7,174 nt of DNA from Elusimicrobiota bacterium (GTDB taxonomy: Bacteria; Ratteibacteria; UBA8468; B48-G9; JAFGKM01), in contig JAAYXZ010000117.1 of the NCBI GenBank assembly GCA_012515635.1, forward strand, positions 1-7,174. Reading direction: 5' to 3'. Below the pieces are notes generated by a model, which worked only from the letters and a program-made list of their open reading frames with translations, was not told the DNA's origin and searched no databases. Of the stretch, positions 1 through 6,709 are shown in pieces (within the stretch, counting starts at the first letter, position 1; every line of letters begins with the position of its first letter). Position numbers and translations under genes: made by a program.

Positions 1-2
1 AA

Positions 3-3000
3 AAACTCGGACTTAATTTTTCAGAGAAATATCTTAAGGAAGAGGATATAATTGAAACCACAAGATACCTTCTGAAACTTATAGAGAAAAGTGAAGGAGA
101 GGTAGATGATATAGACCACTTGGGAAATAAGCGTGTCCGCGTGTCAGCAGAGATTATAAAAGAATATGTCTATGAGTCACTGCTTCGCCTTACAAGATAC
201 TCTAAAGATAAGATGGCTGTTGTGGATAAACGGAAGACCGAGAGCATAAGACCTCAGGATATGGTAAACGGAAGAATCTTTATGACTGTTATAAACGATT
301 TTTTCGCCAGAAATCAACTTTCACAATTTTTAGATAAAATTAATCCCCTCTCTGAAATAACTCATAAGAGAAGGGTTGCCGCTGTGGTAAGAGAAAAGAA
401 AAGAGCCGGCTTTGAAGTGAGGGATGTCCATAACACACATTTTGGACGGCTATGTCCTATAGAGACACCTGAAGGCGCTAATATAGGACTTATCAATTCC
501 TTAACTGTATATTCCCAAATAGACCAACTGGGTTTTATAAAGACGCCATATTTCAAAGTAGAAAAAGGAAAGGTGACAAAACAGATAGAATATCTTTCCG
601 CAGACAAAGAAGATGAACATATCGTTGCGCCGCCAGATACTCCTGTTGACGCAAAGACAAGAATGATTATTCCGCAGGAACTGACTGTAAGAACAAAAGG
701 CGGTAATTTTGATGGTATGCCCCGAGAAAGCATTGAATATATAGGTATATCATCTATCCAGTTATTGAGTGTAAGCGCATCTTTGATACCATTTTTGGAG
801 CATGATGACTCTAACCGCGCCTTAATGGGTTCTAATATGCAACGGCAGGCGGTTCCGCTTATCAGAAGTGAAAGTCCTCTTGTAAAAACGGGCATGGAAA
901 AATATGTTATAAGAGACAGCGGTGTTGTCATAAAAGCAAAAGCAGACGGTATCGTGGATTATGTTGATGGTGAACGTATAGTTGTGAAAAAAGATAACAA
1001 GGGAGTATTTCCATGGGAAGAAGAGGATACATATCTTCTTAAAAATTTTGTGCGGACAAACCAGGATACCTGTTTTCATCAGAGAGGCATAGTAAAAGTA
1101 GGCGACAGGGTAACAAAAGACCAGATAATATCAGACGGTTCTTCTGCATCCAAAAATGGAGAACTCGCGCTCGGTAAAAACCTTCTGGTAGCGTTTATGC
1201 CTTGGCATGGCTATAACTATGAAGACGCTGTTATTCTTAATGAGCGGGTATTAAAAGAGGATATATTCACCTCTATTCATATAAAAGAATTTGAAGTGGA
1301 AGCAAGAAAGATAGAGCAATTAGGTCCTGAAGAGATTACTTCCGACCTGCCCAATACTCCGGAAGAACGGCTAAAAAACCTTGACGAGAACGGAATAGTG
1401 AGGGTTGGCGCAGAGGTTGAGCCGGACGATATACTGGTAGGAAAGGTAAGCCCGAGAGGTGAGTCGGAACTCACGCCTGAAGAAAAACTATTAAGGGTGA
1501 TATTCGGCGAGAAGGCAAAAGATGTTCAGAACACTTCCCTGAAGGTTCCGCCCGGAATTAAAGGAACTGTTATAAGTGTGAAGAAATACACACAGAAAGA
1601 AAACCTTACGGATAAAGAAAAAGCGGAGAATAAAAAGACAATAAAGGATTTAGAGGCGCAGTTTAAAGAAAAAGAAAAGATTGTAAAAAAAGTAGTGACC
1701 GAAGAGTTAAAAAAACTTGCAGAGAAAGGAAAAATCAAACATCGCGTTCTTGCAAACCCTGAAAGTTGGGATAAATTTACAGAAAAGATATCGGATAAAT
1801 ATAAAGAGACAGCGCAAAAGATTGTCAATATAGGAAAGGCAGAACTTGATAATCTTGAGAAGACACTGAAAAATGAACTATCAAAGATAAAGAAAGGACC
1901 GGAACTTGATTTTGATGTCATTACCAAGGTCGTAGTAGAGATTGCTGTTAAGAAGAAAATAGATGTAGGAGACAAGATGAGCGGAAGGCATGGAAACAAA
2001 GGCGTTGTCTCCAGAATACTTCCCGAAGAAGATATGCCTTTTCTTAAAGATGGCACCCCCGTGGATATGATTTTAAACCCGTTAGGTGTACCCTCCAGAA
2101 TGAATATAGGGCAGGTTATGGAGATACACCTTGGAAAAGCATTAAAAGCATTGGGTTACGATATGGATGTTCCTGTCTTCGCAGGCATTACAGAAATGGG
2201 TATCAAAGACCTGTTCAGAAAAGCGGGTCTTTCAAGTGACGGTAAAGATGTACTGTGTGACGGCAGAACAGGGAACCCTTTTGACCAACCGGTAACTGTT
2301 GGCTATATGTATATGATGAAACTGAAACACCTTGCTGATGAAAAAATACACGCAAGAAGCACCGGTTCATATTCCCTGATAACCCAACAGCCATTGGGAG
2401 GCAGAGCCCAATTTGGAGGACAGCGTCTTGGAGAGATGGAGGTTTGGGCGCTTGAAGGTTATGGAGCAGCGCATATTCTCAAGGAGATGCTTACAGTAAA
2501 AAGTGATGATACAGAAGGTAGAAAACAGATGTATGAAAGTATTGCCAAGGGGTTGAATTATGTGGGGAACAATATCCCTGAATCATTTAATGTACTCAAA
2601 AAAGAGTTACAGGGGCTTGGATTAGACCTGAGGGTTGAAAAGATAAAAGAAGACGGAAAAGAGAAAGAAATAGCAACCATAAAAGTTGCCACTTCCACTA
2701 TAATGCACCAGTGGTCCCATGGCGAAGTAAAGAAAGCGGAGACATTAAACTATAGAACATTTAAACCGGAGAGAGAGGGGCTTTTCTGCGAGAGAATTTT
2801 TGGACCGGTAAAGGATTTTGAATGTTCCTGCGGAAAATATAAAAAACAAAGATATAAAGGGATATTATGTGACAGATGCGGGGTGGAAGTTACTACATCC
2901 AGGGTCAGGCGTGAAAGAATGGGGCATATAGAACTTGCCACTCTTGTCTCCTATGTGTGGCTTTTCAAAAGCACCGTTAATTGGCTAGGATTACTGCTTG

Positions 3001-6000
3001 ATATGACGCGCTCTGAACTTGAGATGATACTTTATTATGAGAGGTATGTGGTTATAGACCCGGGTGATACTCCATTAAAAGAGAAAGAACTTCTTACTGA
3101 GAAAGAATACCATGATAACCTTGAGAAATACGGTAATAAATTTAAGGGAGGCATAGGAGCCGAAGCGGTCCAATCGCTGCTTAAAAATATAGAACTATCG
3201 GGAATAGAAGAGTCAATAAAGCAACAGTTGAGAAGCAAAAAAAGAGCCGCTTCTTATGCCACAAAACGCAATCTGATAAAAAAATTAAGGATGATTCAGG
3301 GACTTATTAAGACAGGCATAAAACCTGAATCTCTGATTACCGGCACTATAATGGTAATCCCTCCTGACTTACGGCCTCTTCTCCCGCTTGATGGCGGAAG
3401 ATTTGTGGCCTCTGACTTGAATGACCTGTATCAACGGGTAATCAATAGAAACAATCGCTTGAAAAAACTGATGCAGATACAGGCGCCTGATATTATTGTA
3501 AGAAATGAAAAAAGAATGCTTCAGGAGGCAGTGGACGCTTTATTTGACAACGGAAAACATGGCAACCCCATTTTAGGCAAAGGAAGAAGACCCCTGAAAT
3601 CATTGGCGGATGCTCTCAGAGGTAAACAGGGCAGATTCAGACAAAATCTTTTAGGGAAACGGGTGGATTACTCAGGCAGGGCTGTAATCGTTGTCGGTCC
3701 TGAATTAAAACTCAATGAATGCGGAATACCAAAAGAGATGGCGTTGGAACTTTTTAGCCCGTTTGTTCTTAGAGAATTGAGAAAACGGGAATATTTCCAT
3801 ACACTTGGAAGCGCAAAGAGAGCAATAAGAGAAAACAGGTCTGAGGTATGGGAAGTTCTTGAGAAAGTTAGTAAACAACACCCTGTTTTGTTAAACAGGC
3901 AACCAACATTGCACCGTCTCAGTATACAGGCATTTGAACCGCGTCTTATAGAAGGTAATGTCATAAAGGTTCACCCTCTTGTATGTCCTGCGTTCAACGC
4001 TGATTTTGACGGCGATACAATGAGTGTGCACCTTCCCCTTACACCTGAGGCGTGCCTTGAAGCGGAATTACTCTTAAAATCTACAGCGCACATATTCTCG
4101 TCTGCAAGCGGCAAGCCCATAATCTCTCCGACGAGAGATATAGTTATGGGTTGCGCGTATCTTACATTTATGAGCGAGGAGGAACAATATCCGACTATAT
4201 TATCTAACTTCAATGAAGCAGTTTATCTTTACGAAACAGGTTTCCTTGAACTCCACAGGCCTATCAGTGTTAGACGCAATGGTGCTGAGCAACCTATAAT
4301 AACCACAGCGGGAAGAATAATCTTTAATGAAATTATTCCTTCTGGAATCGCGTATAAGAATGACAATTTTGAGAGCTCAGGGCTGGAGAAGTTAATAGAA
4401 GAGATAATGGCTAAAAACGGATATGAAGCAACTGTGAAATTTCTTGATAAAGTCAAGCAATTAGGTTTCTCTTTCTCTACTATGGGCGGTATAACCATAG
4501 GAATAGATGACTTAAAGATACCTGCGGAAAAAGAGACCCTTTTAGCAGAGGCAGAGAAAGAAGTGGCAAAAGCTAGAAAGAACTATAAGGCGGGAATAAT
4601 ATCCGAAGGCGAAAGATATAATAAATTGATTGACCTTTGGGCTTCCGTGACCAGTGAAATGCAACGGGCGGTTGTCGCAACATTAAGGAACGATAACTCC
4701 ATAAAACCGTTCAGGGTGAACCCGATATATCTTATGGTCTCTTCAGGAGCAAGAGGTAATAAGTCCCAAGCAAGTCAGTTGATGGGAATGAGAGGGTTGA
4801 TGATAAGGCCCAAGAAAGTAGCAGGAGAAATCGGGGAGATTATAGAGACACCCGTAAAGAAGAATTTTAAGGAAGGACTTACTCTTCTTGAGTATTTTAT
4901 ATCTGTTCACGGCGGAAGAAAAGGATTAGTTGATACAGCGCTTAAAACATCGGATGCCGGATATCTCAGCAGAAAATTAGTTGATGTATCTCACTCCGTT
5001 ATTATTAAAGAAGAAGATTGCGGAAGTATGGAAGGAATATTTATTAGTTCATTTACACTCGGGGAGGAAGAGATTCTCTCCTTAAAAGACAGAATTATAG
5101 GCAGGGTTGCTCTTGATAACATAGTGGACTTAATCACTGACAGGACAATTATCAGCGCGGGAGAAGTTATTGATGAGGAAAAAGCGCAAGCTATTGCTGA
5201 TGCGGGCATAAATAAAATAAGAATCAGGTCCGTCTTTACCTGCCGTTCAGAGAAAGGCATATGCGCAAAATGTTATGGATGGGATGTTTCAAGGAAAAAA
5301 CTTGTGAATATCGGAGAGGCGGTTGGCATAATTGCTGCGCAATCAATCGGTGAACCTGGAACACAGTTAACTCTGAGAACGTTCCATGTGGGCGGAGCGG
5401 CATTAAGAGGAACAGGCGCTTCTTCCTATAAAGTCCCTCAGGATTGTACTGTGAAATATCTTGAAGGTCTCAAGGTTGTGAAAAACAGAAAGGGCAGAGA
5501 TGTTGTAATTCAACGGGAAGGCAAGATAGGGTTTTATAACGAAAAAGGTTGGGAAATAGATACCTATACATTAAGGGTTGGAGCGGAACTCTTGATTAAA
5601 AACGGACAACAGGTTGATAAAGGAAAGACAATAGTTCAATGGGACCCGTATTCAACTCCTGTTATATCTGAGTATGAAGGAACAGTGGATTATATAGGTA
5701 TAGAGGTAGGTAAAACCGTAAAAGAAGAGATAGACGCAACTACAGGGATAAGAAGAAAAATCGTTATAAAGCATAAAGAAGAGAAGGACCCCCAGATTGT
5801 AATACAGGACAATAAAAAGAAGATACTCGGGGTCTATCATATTCCTGAAGATTCTCATATTATGGCGGAGAAAGGGGATAAAGTATTTCCCGGCGATATT
5901 CTTGTAAAGATATTCAGAACAGAGAGAAGAGTCCAACAGGATATTACCGGCGGATTGCCGAGGGTTACAGAGTTGTTTGAAGCGCGCATACCGAAAAACC

Positions 6001-6698
6001 CTGCTATATTGAGTGAAATAGAAGGCAGGGTGGAGATTATCCCTGAAGAGAAAGGAATGAGAAAGGTTGTTATATCAAGTACTGAAACAGATACCCAAAA
6101 AGAGTATAATATACCTCCGGGCAAAAACCTTCTGGTCGGCAGCGGGGATATTGTTAAAGTCGGTGAACGAATTACAGACGGGCATGTTGTCCTAAAAGAT
6201 ATATTAAAGATAGAAGGTGAGAAGAAGGTTCAGGAGTATCTGCTTAATGAAATTCAGAATGTCTATCGGGTTGAATGGGTTGTGATAAATGACAAACATA
6301 TTGAGATAATAATCCGACAGATGCTTTCCAGAGTCAGGGTTGAGGATTCTGGAGACACATATCTCCTTGAAGGAGAGGAGATGGACAGGGTGAAAATACA
6401 AAAAATTAATGAAGAGTTAGGTAAAAATAAAAAACCTGCTACTTTCAGTCCGCAGATTTTAGGAATCACAAGGGTAGCCCTCTCCAGTGAAGGATTTATC
6501 TCAGCGGCTTCTTTCCAAGAGACGATGAAAGTTTTAACCAATGCTGCGATATTGGGTATAGATGACCATCTGGATGGGCTTAAAGAGAATGTTATCCTTG
6601 GTAAATTGATTCCTTCAGGGACAGGAGTTTTTATAAACGAAAAACCAGAAATATCCTCCGAGGATATTTCTTTAGAAACAGAGGTATTAAAAAAATAG
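3..6698 (+). CDS. rpoBC: Fused DNA-directed RNA polymerase subunits beta-beta' (RpoB-RpoC), 5' partial
   Basis: This is the catalytic core of RNA polymerase as one polypeptide. The frame is open from position 3 with no start in the window; TAG is at 6696-6698; 2231 residues are visible. Residues 1-40 end in the β motif DDIDHLGN (108-128), so roughly 300-400 N-terminal β residues lie upstream. The β part shows the rifampicin region (QLSQF, 315-329), CPIETPEG, HDDSNRALMG and GDKMSGRHGNKG with the two NTP-site lysines (codons 1974, 1998), and ends after ESFNVL (2580-2597). A short linker leads into β' near 2670: zinc finger 1 Cys (2823, 2829, 2868, 2877), clamp coiled coil (about 3420-3560), NADFDGD (3996-4016) with the three Mg-binding Asp, bridge helix (about 4734-4808), zinc site 2 Cys (5019, 5241, 5262, 5271), trigger loop LTLRTFH (5367-5387) and C-terminal ENVILGKLIPSGTG. 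There is no frameshift or internal stop. The β' part is about 1340 residues, close to family size. Fusions are known in Helicobacter and Wolbachia; this one has divergent active-centre residues. It probably heads the rpsL-rpsG unit. Confidence 0.97.
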   Translation, partial: KLGLNFSEKYLKEEDIIETTRYLLKLIEKSEGEVDDIDHLGNKRVRVSAEIIKEYVYESLLRLTRYSKDKMAVVDKRKTESIRPQDMVNGRIFMTVINDFFARNQLSQFLDKINPLSEITHKRRVAAVVREKKRAGFEVRDVHNTHFGRLCPIETPEGANIGLINSLTVYSQIDQLGFIKTPYFKVEKGKVTKQIEYLSADKEDEHIVAPPDTPVDAKTRMIIPQELTVRTKGGNFDGMPRESIEYIGISSIQLLSVSASLIPFLEHDDSNRALMGSNMQRQAVPLIRSESPLVKTGMEKYVIRDSGVVIKAKADGIVDYVDGERIVVKKDNKGVFPWEEEDTYLLKNFVRTNQDTCFHQRGIVKVGDRVTKDQIISDGSSASKNGELALGKNLLVAFMPWHGYNYEDAVILNERVLKEDIFTSIHIKEFEVEARKIEQLGPEEITSDLPNTPEERLKNLDENGIVRVGAEVEPDDILVGKVSPRGESELTPEEKLLRVIFGEKAKDVQNTSLKVPPGIKGTVISVKKYTQKENLTDKEKAENKKTIKDLEAQFKEKEKIVKKVVTEELKKLAEKGKIKHRVLANPESWDKFTEKISDKYKETAQKIVNIGKAELDNLEKTLKNELSKIKKGPELDFDVITKVVVEIAVKKKIDVGDKMSGRHGNKGVVSRILPEEDMPFLKDGTPVDMILNPLGVPSRMNIGQVMEIHLGKALKALGYDMDVPVFAGITEMGIKDLFRKAGLSSDGKDVLCDGRTGNPFDQPVTVGYMYMMKLKHLADEKIHARSTGSYSLITQQPLGGRAQFGGQRLGEMEVWALEGYGAAHILKEMLTVKSDDTEGRKQMYESIAKGLNYVGNNIPESFNVLKKELQGLGLDLRVEKIKEDGKEKEIATIKVATSTIMHQWSHGEVKKAETLNYRTFKPEREGLFCERIFGPVKDFECSCGKYKKQRYKGILCDRCGVEVTTSRVRRERMGHIELATLVSYVWLFKSTVNWLGLLLDMTRSELEMILYYERYVVIDPGDTPLKEKELLTEKEYHDNLEKYGNKFKGGIGAEAVQSLLKNIELSGIEESIKQQLRSKKRAASYATKRNLIKKLRMIQGLIKTGIKPESLITGTIMVIPPDLRPLLPLDGGRFVASDLNDLYQRVINRNNRLKKLMQIQAPDIIVRNEKRMLQEAVDALFDNGKHGNPILGKGRRPLKSLADALRGKQGRFRQNLLGKRVDYSGRAVIVVGPELKLNECGIPKEMALELFSPFVLRELRKREYFHTLGSAKRAIRENRSEVWEVLEKVSKQHPVLLNRQPTLHRLSIQAFEPRLIEGNVIKVHPLVCPAFNADFDGDTMSVHLPLTPEACLEAELLLKSTAHIFSSASGKPIISPTRDIVMGCAYLTFMSEEEQYPTILSNFNEAVYLYETGFLELHRPISVRRNGAEQPIITTAGRIIFNEIIPSGIAYKNDNFESSGLEKLIEEIMAKNGYEATVKFLDKVKQLGFSFSTMGGITIGIDDLKIPAEKETLLAEAEKEVAKARKNYKAGIISEGERYNKLIDLWASVTSEMQRAVVATLRNDNSIKPFRVNPIYLMVSSGARGNKSQASQLMGMRGLMIRPKKVAGEIGEIIETPVKKNFKEGLTLLEYFISVHGGRKGLVDTALKTSDAGYLSRKLVDVSHSVIIKEEDCGSMEGIFISSFTLGEEEILSLKDRIIGRVALDNIVDLITDRTIISAGEVIDEEKAQAIADAGINKIRIRSVFTCRSEKGICAKCYGWDVSRKKLVNIGEAVGIIAAQSIGEPGTQLTLRTFHVGGAALRGTGASSYKVPQDCTVKYLEGLKVVKNRKGRDVVIQREGKIGFYNEKGWEIDTYTLRVGAELLIKNGQQVDKGKTIVQWDPYSTPVISEYEGTVDYIGIEVGKTVKEEIDATTGIRRKIVIKHKEEKDPQIVIQDNKKKILGVYHIPEDSHIMAEKGDKVFPGDILVKIFRTERRVQQDITGGLPRVTELFEARIPKNPAILSEIEGRVEIIPEEKGMRKVVISSTETDTQKEYNIPPGKNLLVGSGDIVKVGERITDGHVVLKDILKIEGEKKVQEYLLNEIQNVYRVEWVVINDKHIEIIIRQMLSRVRVEDSGDTYLLEGEEMDRVKIQKINEELGKNKKPATFSPQILGITRVALSSEGFISAASFQETMKVLTNAAILGIDDHLDGLKENVILGKLIPSGTGVFINEKPEISSEDISLETEVLKK
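1596..1919 (+). other. Lineage-specific insertion in beta (βi9/SI2-like, coiled-coil-prone)
   Basis: About 108 residues lie between the conserved β strand GTVISV and the conserved VVVEIAVKKKIDVGDKM segment. The tract is extremely Lys/Glu-rich with regularly spaced Leu/Ile (for example KKTIKDLEAQFKEKEKI and LDNLEKTLKNELSKIKK), suggesting two long helices that could form an antiparallel coiled coil. E. coli carries an insertion of about 100 residues at this place (βi9, also called SI2). Position and length match; the residues themselves are not conserved, so equivalence rests on location. Confidence 0.75.
2631..2672 (+). other. Beta/beta' junction: short charged linker in the fused polymerase
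   Basis: Between the last recognisable β residues (ESFNVLKKELQGLGLDL) and the first recognisable β' residues (IKVATSTIMHQWSHGEV) lie only about 14 codons, reading RVEKIKEDGKEKEI. It is charged, lacks hydrophobics, and is likely flexible. In E. coli the same span contains the end of β plus some 15-20 leading β' residues, so part of the β' N-terminal leader has been lost. No stop codon lies in frame. I see no convincing ribosome binding site with a start here: the nearest in-frame ATG (2703) has no purine-rich site 5-10 nt upstream and would delete the conserved leading β' residues. This supports a genuine single polypeptide rather than two coupled genes. Confidence 0.85.
5403..5939 (+). other. 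Trigger-loop insertion in beta' (SI3/β'i6-like)
   Basis: The trigger loop is split: its first half, LTLRTFHVGG, ends at 5396 and the second half resumes at DITGGLPRVTELFEAR from 5940. The 179 residues in between match the place and size of the E. coli SI3 insertion (about 188 residues). The segment contains a WDPYSTPVISEYEGTV stretch that resembles the E. coli WDPHTMPVITEVSGFV stretch, and repeated short β-strand patterns as expected of sandwich-barrel hybrid motifs. Thermus-type enzymes lack this insertion, so it supports a Gram-negative-type lineage. Confidence 0.85.
6647..6671 (+). repeat. Perfect 11-bp inverted repeat with 3-nt loop at the 3' end of rpoBC
   Basis: The arms AGAAATATCCT (6647-6657) and AGGATATTTCT (6661-6671) are exact reverse complements separated by CCG. 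In RNA this would be an 11-bp hairpin inside the last codons of rpoBC (residues EISSEDIS), ending 24 nt before the stop and 38 nt before the rpsL ATG. The stem is AU-rich and the arm is followed by TTAG, not a run of T, so it does not look like a classical intrinsic terminator. A role in mRNA processing, stability or expression balance between polymerase and S12 is possible but unproven. Confidence 0.6.
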
Positions 6699-6704
6699 GA
6701 GGGG
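6697..6704 (+). promoter_or_regulatory. Shine-Dalgarno sequence of rpsL, overlapping the rpoBC stop
   Basis: AGGAGGGG starts within the TAG stop of rpoBC (6696-6698). Its AGGAGG core ends 7 nt before the rpsL ATG at 6710, a near-perfect match to the 16S anti-SD at standard spacing. The overlap means ribosomes terminating on rpoBC sit directly on the rpsL initiation site, favouring coupled translation. Confidence 0.88.
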
Positions 6705-6709
6705 TATAA

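Noticed and set aside
1596..1919. Lys/Glu-rich tract in β as a foreign or novel domain
   Set aside because: Insertion site and size match the known βi9/SI2 lineage insertion; low complexity is typical there.
2600..2703. Fusion as an assembly or sequencing artefact
   Set aside because: Both sides of the junction stay in one frame without any disrupted motif, and no relic stop/SD/start is visible; a single indel error would normally have left one part out of frame. Read data were not available, so a residual doubt remains.
6362..6383. Internal in-frame ATG (6381) preceded by AAGGAG, with an inverted repeat TCTCCTT-G-AAGGAGA
   Set aside because: The purines simply encode the conserved LEGEE motif of β'; a separate C-terminal fragment is not supported by anything else, and the 1-nt loop makes the repeat a poor hairpin.
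6647..6680. Intrinsic terminator at the end of rpoBC
   Set aside because: The stem is AU-rich and is not followed by a T-run; it also lies before the stop codon with rpsL tightly coupled downstream.
3..6698. Assignment to Helicobacter or Wolbachia because of the rpoBC fusion
   Set aside because: Fork loop 2, the rifampicin pocket and the active-centre motifs differ from what I know of those groups; gene order alone (rpoBC-rpsL-rpsG) is too common to decide.
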